Positions 41,125 to 53,099 are shown, counted from the first letter of the stretch. The stretch: 64,000 bases of DNA from Entoloma clypeatum (GCA_963565915.1 OY751491.1:1240001-1304000), one strand, 5' to 3'. Program-made: numbers and translations. The notes: generated by a model from the sequence alone, not told the origin.

Positions 41125-41690
41125 CGTGGCTGTTGGCCATTGGGCAATAAAGGGGGCACATGTTGTGGCAGTTGGGCATAGGATGCCATTGGGCGTGAAG
41201 GGAGGCTGTTGGGCATGAGTTGACAAGGCCATTGAGAGGGGGCTGTTGGGCACGAGTGGATGCCATTGGGCAGAGGAGGGGCCATTAGGTGTGAGTTCAT
41301 GCTGTTGGGCATGTGGAGAGGCATGGTGAGTTGAGGCTGTGGGGCGCGATAGGGGGCCGTTGGGTGCAAGTGGAGGCCGTTGGGCACAGGAGGGGCCATT
41401 GGGTGTGAGTCGATGCCATTGAGCATGAAGGGACACTGTGGGGCATGAAAGGACACCATTGGGCACTAGAGGGGGCTGTTTGGCAGGAGAGGGGGCCATT
41501 GGGCACAGGAGGGGCCATTGGGCATGGGTGGAGGCCATTGGGGGCGAAGGGACACCATTGGGTGTGAAAGGATGCAGTTGGGCATAAAAGGGGGCCGTTG
41601 GGTGCTAGAGGGGGCTGTTGGGCATGAGTTGAGGCTGTTGGGTGCCAGAAAGAGCTATTGGGCAAGAGTGGGCATGAAAGTCAGATGGCA
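41125..41690. repeat. Minisatellite related to 13285-13985, CpG-depleted
   Basis: Imperfect 20-22-bp units near GGCCATTGGGCATGAGGGGG directly after the Tc1 element. Compared with the first array most CpGs are TpG or CpA. Long open frames here are artefacts. Confidence 0.88.
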
Positions 41691-41754
41691 AACTGGGCAA
41701 AGGGTTTGTTTGGCCCAGAAAGCAGCCAAAGCAAATAAGGGCAAATAGCCTGCC

Positions 41755-42360
41755 CTTGTTTGGATGTGCATCAGGCGCGCATCAAATGTGTCAACTAAAT
41801 ATAAGCACACTTAGAAAAACATCGCACATCTGCCTACATGTCTTACACAGGGGCAGCAAAAGCTTATGCACTATATCAATTAAGTATTAGAGCATTATGT
41901 GTCACTTACTATGTATCTATTTTGTGAAATTTTGCCACACATCTTATGATATAGCAATGCAGAGCTCTGCACCAAATGATAGTAAACAATGCACAGAATA
42001 CATTGCGTGGGGTGCGCACAGCATTTTCCTCATGGTCTAATAAGGGTTTGAAGTCATAAAACTCATAAATGCATATGTATTGACCTTCTGAAACACCTTG
42101 AATAATTTTAAGATGTCTAGATAAGATAGAAATAATCAAATGTGCAGATTTCAGTAAAAGTGTTATATCTCCATGATTAATCCAACAAATTTGAAAAACA
42201 AATGTGCTGTGAGATCCCCTGAATGGGGAGAATCCAAAGCTGAAGTAAAATTTCCTGGTCAAATTTTTGACCTATTTTGCTTATATCCACCTTATTAAGT
42301 CCTTTGATTTTATTTGCATGGTCTGAATAGGTTTACATACAATGTTGCAATAGTATAGAT
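41755..42360 (-). repeat. Left arm of a large inverted repeat
   Basis: About 600 bp, inverted copy of 44880-45468. Both arms can be read as a 90-118-codon open frame starting MTRKFYFSFGFSPFRG, but differences include frame-changing ones, so I treat it as a repeat. Outer ends share TTGGAT...CGCATCAAATG. Confidence 0.85.
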
Positions 42361-42631
42361 TTACTACATGTAGTTTCAAGGGGTTGTGGAAAGGAGAAAG
42401 TGAGGAAATGATGTTTTTTGTGTTTGAGGTAACTCATGATGCACTGTTTATCACGATTTACAGTGTGATTTGATATATCAATTTGCTGCCCAGACTCTCT
42501 ACCATACATGGCTCATGTATCTAACTGTATATATACTTCTTATAGGTTTATAAACATCCCTAAATCAGTTAATAAGTCATTTTCTTTGCTCAATATAATG
42601 CTGGACCTCCTTCGCTCCTTGAGAGCAAAGA

Positions 42632-43120
42632 CTAGAGTTGTCCATGAAGATGGTCGCATTGTTCGCGCCATAAGACTTGACATTGGGTGGATTCCTGCAT
42701 ATGCAGGTCCTCAGACAGATCAAGGTCTGCATGACACATTGGACAATAATAGCCATTGTCAATGAGCCTATTGCATTGACCACAGTGCGCTAGTATAGGC
42801 ACATGTTCATCATGATTAATGTCTTCCATGTCATCCACCATGGTGCCATCAGGCACCAAATCATCATCATAAGCTTCATCACAGAAGTTAATGCTGACAA
42901 CAATGGTAATAGGTAGGTATCTGCATCCATAGGTGCAATGAACAGCAGTCCAGAACCACTGGTGCACACTAGGATGCATAACCATGACAGCCGAAGCATG
43001 TGCAGTCACCAAAAAAGCGACACACAAGGCTGGGGCCCATAACCTATTGAAGCACATTATGATCAGCACTGTGTTAAAGCACAAGTGCGATACAATGAGT
43101 GCAGAGGTTGTAGAGTACAT
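42632..43120 (-). CDS. Unrecognised ORF with a C2-C2 zinc-ribbon-like motif
   Basis: 162 codons on the minus strand, between the large inverted repeats. The middle is acidic (DEAYDDDLVPDG), followed by HCGQCNRLIDNGYYCPMC, two CxxC pairs spaced like a zinc ribbon. No start or family is certain. May be a fragment of a dead element. Confidence 0.3.
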   Translation of the reverse strand: MYSTTSALIVSHLCFNTVLIIMCFNRLWAPALCVAFLVTAHASAVMVMHPSVHQWFWTAVHCTYGCRYLPITIVVSINFCDEAYDDDLVPDGTMVDDMEDINHDEHVPILAHCGQCNRLIDNGYYCPMCHADLDLSEDLHMQESTQCQVLWREQCDHLHGQL

Positions 43121-43469
43121 ACTAAAGGCTATTCTACTAGATGGTATGACTTACAAGTGAACAACTTCTGGGGTGAAATCATTATATTCTCAGAGAGAAT
43201 GTGGGCTCCTTGAATACTACAAGGAGCATGATGTTACTGTGATGTGACTACATAAAGTAAGTTCCTAATATATCATATCCTTTGTACTACTATATATATC
43301 ATGGGCTTGAAACAGCTGAACAGCTGTAGTGTCAAAGACCTGACTCAGGCCTTTGGCAGGCTTTCAACTGGGGGAGCTACTCCAAATACCCAACACAGGC
43401 TGATCAGGCGAATCATGACCACAACCAATCACAATCTATTCACCCAAAGCAAAAACAGATATACTGGCA

Positions 43470-43860
43470 AGCATTGCACACTGGCCAAAACAGCCCGATA
43501 CAGATGCAGGCCGCCAAGCCTATGAACGACAGCTGAGTGACTGGCAAACAGCTTACCCCAACAACCCCAGCTTCATTCGCAATGACATGGGCTTTTTCCT
43601 TAACCCACGAGGCGACAACATCTGTTCAGGTGAATGCTTCAAGTGTGGTCGACGAGGACACAAAAAGAGCAAATGCACCATGACGGTGCTGCTGAATGCA
43701 AGAGAACAGAACTGGCATGTGCATGCAAACAAAGTCATTGGATGCCTCAGCCCAGCTGTGGCTGTTAACTATGTTGAACAGAGTGACGGACCAGCCTGGT
43801 TGTGGGAGACTGTAGCAGGGCAGTGTGAGGGCAACCTTACGATCCAAGACTTGAACTCAG
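43470..43860 (+). pseudogene. gag-like fragment with CCHC knuckle
   Basis: Plus strand. YERQLSDWQTAYPNNPSF leads to a knuckle CFKCGRRGHKKSKC (about 43640-43680), then an unassigned tail. The upstream frame is broken near 43520. The knuckle pattern is that of retrotransposon gag. Opposite in strand to gypsy-3, so probably a different element. Confidence 0.5.
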
Positions 43861-44079
43861 ATACTTGCAAGGGAAATCCAAAGTTTAGATTGAGCGGGAT
43901 GTCGGACATAGCGGATCCGATTGGAGGACGTCGGAGATGGTGGAATAGAAAGGAAAGGAAAAGAGAAAAGGAGAGAGAAAAGTGGTTGCCCTTACATCAC
44001 CCCCCCCTTCAAGCCACAGTGTCTCGACATGTCAGGCAAAACAAGTCGAATATCGCGGTGGAGATCCGCCGCAGAGCTC

Positions 44080-44560
44080 CCGGATGATGTCAGTAGAAGT
44101 CGCGGACTAGGCACGGAGCATGGACATTGTCTTCTGCTTCCCAGGAATTCTCTTCATAGCCATATCCCTTCCATTTGACCAAGAATTGAAGCTTGCCTCA
44201 ATGCAGTTGGCTGTCCAAGAGGTTTTCAACATTGTACTCCAATTCTTCTCCGACTACCATCAGAGGCAGAGGAGAGCGGACTTGGGGTCGGAAAGGGTCG
44301 TCGGGAACTAGTGAAAATTTGACGACATGGAATACTGGGTGAACACGGGACATGGAAGGGGAAAGGCAAAGTTCGTAGGCATGAGTGGTGCTCCGATGCT
44401 GGTTGTAGTATCACACCATGTCATCTTTTGTCTTTGTCAGTGCTGCGCGCGCCTCCTCCAGAGCGGACTTCATCCGCTTGCTGAAATCCGCTACTGCCTC
44501 AATCTCTGTCTGCTTCTCGCAAGGTTTGAATCCCATGCGCAGATGGCAGCCAGTGTCAAT
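44080..44560 (-). pseudogene. gypsy-3 pol, C-terminal piece (GPF/Y-like region and chromodomain)
   Basis: Minus strand. AYELCLSPSMSRVHPVFHV, then FSLVPDDPFRP, then a chromodomain FLVKWKGYGYEENSWE near 44220-44140. Frameshifts are present. It is probably the 3' end of the chromovirus whose other parts lie at 46170-48760, separated by later insertions. Confidence 0.7.
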
Positions 44561-44748
44561 TAGTGTTTAAAAGTCTGGTTTGGTCCGGTTTTTGACCCTC
44601 AAAATTTAGAGACTGAGACCGAGACCGATTTTTCGGTTCACATGATCTCAAAAAAACTGAACCGGACTGATGCAAGACCAGTGCATCGCTTCCATTTACC
44701 TCAAAGAAGTGAGACCGGACTGGTCTCAACCAGTTTAAACCAATATAT
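44561..44748. mobile_element. hAT-type MITE family B, truncated fragment
   Basis: Starts TAGTGTTTAAAAGTCTGG and has GACCGGACTGGTCTCAACC and CAGTTTAAACC subterminal motifs. Right terminus not found. Confidence 0.65.
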
Positions 44749-44879
44749 TACAAGTAAATTAAGACTAAGGACACGCACGCACAGCCCAATGCTGCGCGTG
44801 CGCGTCATACTCCCTCAATTGGTCCTCCATGGGCTCAGCCTGGCCCACAACATTTTCTAGCTTCCTCCTTTGCACAACA

Positions 44880-45468
44880 TATATGCTATTGAAACAGTGT
44901 ATGTAAACCTATTCAGACCCTTCAAATAAAATTAAAGGACTTGATGAGGTGAATATAAGCAAAATAGGTCAAAAATTTGACCAGGAAATTTTACTTCAGC
45001 TTTGGATTCTCCCCATTCAGGGGATCTCACAGCACATTTGTTTTTCAAATTTGTTGGATTAATCATGGAGATATAACACTTTTACTGAAATCTGCACATT
45101 TCATTATTTCTATCTTATCTGGACTTCTAAAAATTATACAAAGTGCTTCAGAAGGTGAATACATATCTATTTATGAGTTCTATCACTTCCAACTATTATT
45201 AGACCATGAGAAAGGCACTGCGCAATGTATTTTGTGCATTGTTTACTATTATTTGGTGTAGAGCATGGCACCTCTATGACTTAAAATCCATGGCATCATT
45301 CCATAAAATCAACACATATTCATTGACATATGATACTCTGCTACATAATTGATATAGTCTGTAAGCTGACTTCCTCCTGTGTAGCCATATTAAGGAGAAA
45401 TGCAATGTTTTTTGAGTTTGTTTACATATATTTGACACATTTGATGCGTGCGTGATGCGCGTTATCCA
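44880..45468 (+). repeat. Right arm of the large inverted repeat
   Basis: Inverted copy of 41755-42360, roughly 85-90% alike by eye. The two arms enclose about 2.5 kb. Confidence 0.85.
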
Positions 45469-45703
45469 ACGTCGAAACGACGCATCCACCCATTGCTGAC
45501 TCTGCAATGAGGGGCGCAGATGCTGAAAAGGCCAGAATATATTTATAGATTTTATTTATAATCTGTCTACTTGTGATTGAGGCAGGAGGGAGCACACACA
45601 CACACCTTTTGTGTCTTTTTTTAGGTGAGCCTATTTGGGAAGTGGGAAAGTTGTGATGTAGAGTGATTGTGAGCAATGAAATATAATGGTCTTGTGGCTC
45701 CAG

Positions 45704-46169
45704 TAGTGTTGCCACGGCTTGGCTTGGCTCCAAAAGCCTCAGCTTTTGATGGCCTCAGCTCCAATGATTAGCTGAGCTGAGAACTTGTGCCCAACCCCCT
45801 CCTCTCAATCCCAACAGCCTCCCCTCATGCCCAACCCAGTCCTCTCAACCCCAACGGCCTCCAGGCATGCCCAACAGCTGCCTCTTGTGCCCAACCCCAT
45901 CCTCTCGACCCCAATGGCCTTCCCGTGCCCAAAGACCTCCTCGCATGCCCAATGGCCGCCTCTCATACCCGACCCCGTCCTCTCAACCCCAATGGCCTCC
46001 AGGCATGCCCAATGGCCTCGCAAGTATTACATTTAAATTTAAACTTAGTTTATCATCATTCAGCTCGGCTCCCATGGGAAAAGCTGGTGGCATGGCTCAT
46101 GTGGCTTTGGCTCCCCGATAGCTCGGCTCTGGCTTGAGCCAGCTCAGAGCCCAAGCTGCGGCAACACTA
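45704..46169. mobile_element. hAT-type MITE, family A (MITE3), enclosing minisatellite units
   Basis: 466 bp. Ends TAGTGTTGCCACGGCTTGGC and, reversed, TAGTGTTGCCGCAGCTTGGG, matching the autonomous hAT at 33743. Target duplication GGCTCCAG / GCCTCCAG (7 of 8). Internal 45785-46025 is the GGCCGTTGGG minisatellite in reverse orientation. Inserted in gypsy-3 integrase. Confidence 0.88.
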
Positions 46170-46760
46170 GCCTCCAGTAGTCTGTGAAGTTTCCAGACAT
46201 TTTTAACATAGGAGTGTGCAGTTCCGAGTGCGGAGATGTCAGAGTGCATTGGGATGAAGTGTCCCCGCTTCCCTACTGAGTCCACTACCACCATGATAGC
46301 ATTGTAGCCATGGGCTTCTGGTAGTTCAGTAATGAAGTCAACACTGGTCACTTGCCATCGCTCTGTGGACAGGTAGTGGATTGAGTTCTCTGGAGGGAGG
46401 AGTGCGTCGGACCTTGGTGCGGAGGCATGGGTCGCATGTCTTGCAATATTGACCTATCAGACGAGACATGTGTGGCCACCAGTAATTGTGTGACACCAGT
46501 TCCAAGGTTTTCCACCGTCCAGGATGTCCAGCCACCGGAGTGTTGTGGTGTTGTGTGAGGATCCGATGATGCAGTTGGGAATTGTTAGGAACATAGATAT
46601 GATCCCTGAAGTAGAGCAAACCCTCCACTTGCCTCCACTCCGCACTGCAGACAGATCCCGCTCTGATGGTCAGAAGGGATTTGACATAGTGATTGAAAGT
46701 TTGGGTCAGTCTCGTTTTTGACCCCAGAAAAGGAAGGACCGAGGACCGCACCGGTCTCAA
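46170..46760 (-). pseudogene. gypsy-3 integrase fragment
   Basis: Minus strand. Zinc finger H-H-C-C: HHRILTQHHNTPVAGHPG and CKTCDPCLRTK (about 46620-46430), then the start of the core with the first Asp in SVDFITELPEAHGYN (about 46345-46300) and VWKLHRL. The second Asp and Glu are absent because MITE3 interrupts the gene and the sequence beyond does not continue it. Frame breaks occur near 46345. Confidence 0.8.
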
Positions 46761-46880
46761 TTTTACATAGTCACCTTGGAAAACCGGACCAGACCGGTGA
46801 GAGACTGGTCTGACCAGTCCATGTATTCAGGTCTGATGAGACTGGACCAGTTTAAACCGGTCCAGACTCGTAATATGTAC
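46687..46880. mobile_element. hAT-type MITE family B, fragment inside gypsy-3
   Basis: TAGTGATTGAAAGTTTGGGTCAG resembles the family-B end; ACCGGTCTCA and GTTTAAACCGG motifs follow. No target duplication found. It sits between the RT and integrase fragments. Confidence 0.6.
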
Positions 46881-46884
46881 TGTA

Positions 46885-47548
46885 CTAGGCTATGAGTGTG
46901 CTACTGGATGGCGCATGTGTGTATTGTCTGAGTCTCGCCAATGGTTCATAGAGTCCGTGATTGGTCTGAAAAGTGGCCTTCCACTCGTCTCCAGGTTTTA
47001 TCCGCACATTGTTGTAACCCCAGCGGATGTTGAGCTTGGTGAAGTATTGAGTGCGTTGAAGTTTATTGATCAGTTTGGATATGAGCGGAAGTGGATACTT
47101 GTTTTTGATAGTTTTGGAATTGAGTGACTGGTAGTCTTGTACAAGAAGAAGGGAGCCATCCTTCTTCTTGATGTAGAATACCAGAGATGCCATCAGAGAC
47201 TTGGAAGGGCGGATCCGATCTGTTGCAAGGTTTTCCTCCAAGAACGTGTTGAGTTCCTTCTGTTTGTTTGGAGCAAGCAGATATACCTTACAACCCGCCG
47301 GAGAGGCGTCCGGAACAAGTTCAATGGTGTGGTCCCAAGTCCGCTCTTCTGGTAAGGTGTTGAAAGAGGTCTTTGAGAATACTTCTTCGAAGTCAAACAA
47401 GTGGTCTGGTACAGAGTCACGGAAAGATTTAGGTTTTTGGTTACTGAGGAAGGCCTCCGATAGATGTTGCGAGATATTGGATGAAGCACAGATGAACTCC
47501 GCCTCTGTGGGTACTGTTCTGACAGAAAGGCGATCTCCCTCCTCAAAC
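46885..47548 (-). pseudogene. gypsy-3 reverse transcriptase fragment
   Basis: Minus strand: FEEVFSKTSFNTLPEERTWDHTI, IKKKDGSLLLVQDY, KYPLPLISKLI, RWGYNNVRIKPGDEWKATF. It ends at YEPLA, before the YxDD palm motif, so the palm, RNase H and start of integrase are lost. Confidence 0.85.
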
Positions 47549-48046
47549 TAGTGTTTTGAAGTCCAGTCTCAAAGACCTAGAACTGAACCAGAACCAGACT
47601 GGTAAAAACTGGTGAGAGACTGGACTGCAGTCTCAAGTTTCAGATTTTTGAGGATTGACCAGTCTCAGGTTCTTCAAATTTTGGAAAAAAAGAAGACTGG
47701 TTCAACACCAGTCTTGATTTGGGACTCAAAAAATGTCAACTGGTCATAGGTTCACACAGGTTCATGTAGGTTCATATAGATTTTGTTCATCAAAGCTTCT
47801 ATAAAATGTTTTGAAATGTGTTATAAATGATATTTTGAAACAGTTTTAATAAATTGGAAATAATCAGTTTAAACCAGTTCAAACCAGTCCTGGTTTATCA
47901 TTTTGAGAAAGGAAAGACTGGTTCACCAGTCTTTGACCAGTCCAGTCCTGGTTTCAGTCTTTTGGAGAAACCACTCAACCAGTCTTGGTTCTAGGTTCTC
48001 AATTTTTTGGGCAAAAAACCGGACTGGACTGGACTTTCAAACACTA
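47549..48046. mobile_element. hAT-type MITE, family B (MITE2)
   Basis: 498 bp. Ends TAGTGTTTTGAAGTCCAGTC and, reversed, TAGTGTTTGAAAGTCCAGTC. Perfect 8-bp target duplication CCTCAAAC (47541-47548 and 48047-48054). Subterminal ACTGGTTTAAACCAG-like motifs. Inserted in gypsy-3 pol. Confidence 0.93.
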
Positions 48047-48760
48047 CCTCAAACTCATCTTCTTCCGCTGACTCCTCCGCTTCCTCTTCTTCTGTGACAT
48101 CCTCTGCCCATGGGCCACGTGGAGCCTCCTCCGCTAGACCGGATGTTGGAGTGGAACCCATCCGACAGGCTCGGATGTGGACTTGTTCAAACTTCTGCTC
48201 CTTCTGCTCTTGGGCTGCCTCCTGGTGGCATGTCCGACGTCGTGCAGAACACCAGCTCATCTTCACTTCCCCTGAAGCCCAATCTACCTCGGGGTTGTGT
48301 TTTTTGAGCCAAGTGAAACCTAACACGATTTCTTGTTTTCCCAAGCTTGTTACATGCAAGCTGGGTCCGCTCCGAATGATCCCAATAGCGGAGCACTACA
48401 TCCAACACCTCCATTATCGCTCCAGCCTCGTTTGGAGTTCTGTCAATGTTGTATACCGGAATTGCGTGTTGTAGTTTTTGAGTAGAGAGTTGATGTTTCT
48501 CAACCAGAGTGCATTCAATAAATGACCCTGTTGCCCCGCTGTTGAGTAATGTGTCTTTGGTATTGGTAGTTTCAAGAACTATGTCTAGTTCAATAGAATT
48601 GTCGGAGTGAGTGGATGCGAGGACATATTGTGTTGGAAGCCAATGCTCCCACTTAGAGAGGCGAAGGCAGATAGGATTTGTGGAGTTGGGTGCGACTATG
48701 GGATCGTTTGCAGGCTTAGAGATGGAGGGTATAGGGTCATATTGTTCTATAAATAAGGAT
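48047..48760 (-). pseudogene. gypsy-3 protease region
   Basis: Minus strand. LLNSGATGSFIE (about 48555-48520) is the protease active site with Asp replaced by Asn; LGFTWLKKHNPEVDW follows near 48330. Then an acidic linker into MITE2. The upstream part (to about 48760) continues a gag-pol-like frame. No LTR is recognised. Confidence 0.75.
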
Positions 48761-49162
48761 TTTTAGTAGACAATGAAGGCGCACTGTTCACTCGTTGTGA
48801 AAAGGAAAATCCTCCTGTCCTCCCTCCGACTCCGCAGACTCCATGGGCGGAACGGACATCACAGATTTAGGGATAGGCTGATATTTCCAGATATGATTGA
48901 TAAACAGTACAAATTCTGCAATGCAAAGATAGATGTTTAAAAGAGACTACCAGGCACTGCAATACTGACAGATATTGGTAAAACCTGCACAACTATTATT
49001 GTTGGTGTAATCTGACAGATCTATCAGGACAGAGAAAATAACATTAATGACCTTGTTTTTATATATGTCAAGATATATCACCATTTTGCTTGTCAGTAAC
49101 CATATATCAACAACCATCAAGGCTGATATAACAGGACAATCAGATATAATCCAGTCTTAGAT
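48761..49162. other. AT-rich stretch without a recognised gene
   Basis: Nothing recognised between the gypsy-3 remnant and the LINE target duplication. Confidence 0.4.
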
Positions 49163-49177
49163 GATGAGCTACAACAG
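49163..49177 (+). repeat. LINE target-site duplication, left copy
   Basis: GATGAGCTACAACAG, repeated exactly at 61642-61656 after the poly(A) tail. Confidence 0.92.
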
Positions 49178-49322
49178 CGCGACCGCTTCTTGACTTGTTA
49201 CCACGACGTGCACAGCCACATCCTGGTCGCAGTCTCTCTCGTTGTTGAGCCCCCCCGCTCCATCGTACCATCCGATCCTCTTGCTATCGCTACCCTAGGC
49301 GAAACACTCGACTCACTGCAAC

Positions 49323-51520
49323 ATGGCTCCAAAGCCGATCCCCAGATCGGCTGCGATCCCCTCCGACAACCCGAGACCCCCTCCTCAAACGAGGTCGTCC
49401 ACATCTCAAAAAGCCGACTGGTCTGCAACCCCCGCCGTTCCTGTGGGAGCGTCTGCAACGACAGGTCCTTACTCCACAGCGTCTACGGTAGCCGCCATGG
49501 CTGCTGCCGCACCGACATCCACCCTTGCTCCTGTTGGCCCCCCCGGCGGCCGATACAAGAAAAAGGCTCCCTCTGCGCGCCCCTCCTCACCCCAGGGCAG
49601 CAACATCTCTATGGGATCCGCTGGGTCTGCTACCCCTCGCCCTGCATCCCCCACCTCAGACGACTCCGATAGCTCGGAACGCCCTCCCCCCCCTGCCCCT
49701 GCTGACCGCCCTGACGCTCCCATGATCGTCGATGCCCCCAGCATGCCGGCCACCCTAGGCTACAACAGCGAACTTGCAGGCCCCTGCATGTTGCAAGGCT
49801 CCACGGACACGTTGTCGTCCGACTTCAACGCCGCCCTCGCTTCTGTTGCCTCCATACGAGACCTGGTCACCTGGACCGCATCTCAATGCCGGTCTATTGA
49901 TCAATCCACTGCAGACCAGCTCTGCACCGCTACAGCCTCCCTCATCCACACCCTTGCGGATGTCGGAGCTCTCACCGAATATGCCGAAGGGGATGACCCC
50001 TCCGGCGTTCGTCTCACTGGACTGGGCGTCTTAATTGATCGCCTCGTCAAGATCCCTGGGGTGTCGGCGTTCACGTCTGCTCCCGAAAACATTGTCGCGG
50101 CGAAGGACCCCAAACCTCCACCACCCAAGAAGAAGCTGCCTTCTTTCCCGAAGACAGCCAAACCCACACCCCGCATGTCCGCGTCAGCTGGAGCATCCGG
50201 CCGCCTCGCTCGCGAGAAGGCCAAGCTCCTATCCCGCCCCGTCCCCTCGCCCCCGGCGAAGCGACAACCCTCCGGCCTTGCAGGCTCAGCGTGGGCTCCC
50301 CCGCCCGCTGTTGTAGCTGCAGCCCAACCCTGGTCCACTGCGTCGAAAAAACGCAAATCCGCTGCTGAGTCGCAGCAGGAAACCTTGGTCGCCATGGCCA
50401 AGACGTTCCCTGCCACCACTACCATTGCCCTACAGCAAGCCACGGCTGCTATTAGGCCCACCTCTCCTTCTGCTTCCCAGGCCCGCCGAAAGAAGCAGAA
50501 GCGTTTTACCACGTCAGGACGGTCTCGCAAATCCGTCTCCGTTTACACCTCCCCCCCCTTCCCCTGGGCGGTGGAGACTATCTTCACCCAGATCAACGGT
50601 CATCTGGGCAACGCAAAGAGGACGATCCGCGTCACTTCTGTTGAGTCAAACCGGGGGGGTCTCTCCCTGGCGACCAACGAAGTCCCAGACGAGGACGACC
50701 TCAAAGTTTCAAAGCCCTTTTCGAGTCCAAGCTTGCCGCTAGCGCTCATTCGGCCCCTGACACTGACCTTCGAGTGGAGGTACCCACCTCCAAATCGAGT
50801 CTCAAAATCTGCCACTTCCCGTACTATGGGCTCACCCCGCAACGCGACCCGAAATCCGGCCGCCTCGTTCCCCTCTCGGAGAGCCAGGTCGCCGACATAA
50901 TGTCGTCTGCTCCCTTTGCTCGCGAGTTCTCCTACTACGAAAACTCGAAGCCCCGCCTCGCCAGAAACTCCCCGTCGTCTAGCACCGGGACCATTTGGTT
51001 CGACATCGAAGACTCCAAAGGGGGTCTTGTTCTCAAGAACTTAGCCGGAAAGACCTTCATGTATGGCCCTTACCGACTCGTCCTGAACCCCGCCGAGAAG
51101 CACGTTGGAGTGCCTCAATGCAACTGCTGCTGGCGATTCGGCCATCCGTCCAACGCTCGGATCTGCCCTCTCAAAAGCAAACTCTGCCCCATCTGCGGTG
51201 AACCCCACACCGTCAAATTCCATCGAGCCCTCGCCTCCTGCTGCCGCGGGAACGCCAAGGCAAACCCCCCAGTCCTCCCCACCCCCGATGGCAAGGACTG
51301 CGAACATGCAGGTCGCTGCATCAACTGCAAAGGTAGCCACCGCGCAGATGATCGTGTATGCAAATACTGGAAAAGCCGATTCAATCCTGATTGGATCTGG
51401 CGCCGATACCAAGAAGCAAACATAAGTGCGGACTTCACCCACTTCTTTGAATCTAACCCCTCGCCTCGTCCAGCTGACCGAGACAATAGCCGCATTCAAC
51501 CAAACGTAGTCATATGTTAA
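49323..51520 (+). pseudogene. LINE ORF1 (gag-like, zinc knuckles), frameshifted
   Basis: Starts ATG 49323 (MAPKPIPRS). The first part is Pro/Ser/Ala rich. A frame change near 50710 (AAAGTTTCAAAGC, consistent with one lost base) passes to the second frame, which reads on through CNCCWRFGHPSNARIC, CPICGEPHTVKFHRALASCC and CINCKGSHRADDRVCKYW, three CCHC-type fingers (51118-51370), to TAA at 51518-51520. Role: binds LINE RNA. Together about 730 residues. The stop overlaps the ORF2 start as ATGTTAA. Confidence 0.8.
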
Positions 51521-53099
51521 GTACAACTATGAATAAATTTGAGGGTTTGCAAATTCGCTCCCAGAACGTTTACCGAAAGAGCGTTCTCCTGTCAACTATG
51601 TTAGAGAGTCAGAAAGATAATCTCGACATAATCTTCGTGCAAGAGCCCCCCTGGGCTACCATTCGACATATCGCGTCCATGATGAGAAAGGACGGTGAGC
51701 CCCTTGTGGGTCCGCCGGGCCACCCTGACTGGATGTGCCTCCACCACTCGGAGCCTGTCCTTGATCCAGATAACCTGGATGAGGACCTTCGCCCCCGCGC
51801 CATAGTTTATGTTCATAGGCGGCGTACCGCTATGAAACCTAAACTTTGTTCAGACATCGTTCGTCACCATGATGCCAATCTTCTTACGTTGTCTGTCCCC
51901 GAGGGCCAGATCAACCTAATTAATGCCTACTCGGATACGCAGGGCACTGCTATACGTATCCTTGACACCCTTGGTACATCCCTTCCTCCTATTTGGTACA
52001 TAGGTGGCGATTTTAATTGCCCCTCGCCGCTATGGGACCCCGAAGTGACGCGCCACAACCACAATGCGTCTCTCCTCTCAGACTTCGCATTCGCTCATGG
52101 TCTTGTTCATCATAGGACTGGGTTCACCCACTTCCCTAAGAATAACAATGCCCCATCCATCATCGACCTGGTCTTCCTCCCTAACACGGACAAGGACTCG
52201 ATCATCAAACTTGGGAGCCCTGACGAGTCGGACCACTGCTCGATCATCACCCTCCTCAGATCCCCCCTCATTAACGCGAAGGAACGCTACCGCATAGTGC
52301 CGGACTCGGAAGAGGAATCTAACTTCCTGTCCGCACTCACGGAATCCATCTCCTCCATCCCTATTCCGGTCACGGTCACCAGGGAGGACATCACGAGTAT
52401 TACCCAAAAGGTTCAGGAGCTCGTCCTGGCCGAGTGGACCGAATTCTCTCGCTCTCCCCGGGACTCGTTCCGGTCGAAGGGCTGGTGGGATAAGGGCTGC
52501 AAGGCAGGGTGGCGCACCTATTCCAACTCGGGTAAAACAGACCAAGACTGGCGCGTTATGCATAAAATCATTCGCACTGCTAAGCGGAACTTTTTTGACA
52601 AGAAGATCGACGAAGTCTCCAACAAAAACAAACGTCCCTGGGACCTCACTTCCTGGGTCGGCCCACGAAAGAACGCCTCTCCCGAGGCCATTATTTTTGA
52701 CGGCGAGACCTGTACCACCACTGCTGAGACCTGTGACGCCTTCCACAAGTCCTTCCAGTCTGCCGAAGCACGACCTGTTGATCCCGACAGGCTGCGCAGT
52801 ACTCTAGAACCTCAGCCCAAAAGGGCCTGGGTTCCATTCACTTCGCAAGAGGTCCTCCAGGCCCTGGCCGGTTGTTCTAGCCGGTCAGCCCCAGGTCCCG
52901 ACCATCTTACGTGGACTCACCTTAAGTGCCTAACCGCACATAAACAAATCTTGAAGCTGTTCGTCTGGATCCTGAACGCCTGCCTCTCGGCGGGGTTTTG
53001 GCCTGACGCCTTCAAAACCTCAACGACCGTCATTATTCCTAAACCAAATAAGCCGGCGTACGACGTTCCCAAAGCATTCCGACCCATCGTGCTTCTAAA

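Noticed and set aside
41078..41748. Open frames over the second minisatellite
   Set aside because: Same repeat artefact; no start context or motif.
41909..42262. The MTRKFYFSFG open frame as a gene
   Set aside because: It lies in the inverted repeat arm, and the other copy departs by frame-changing differences and ends earlier.
49774..50530. Alternative-frame and antisense ORFs across LINE ORF1
   Set aside because: GC-rich shadows of the ORF1 frame with no motif of their own.
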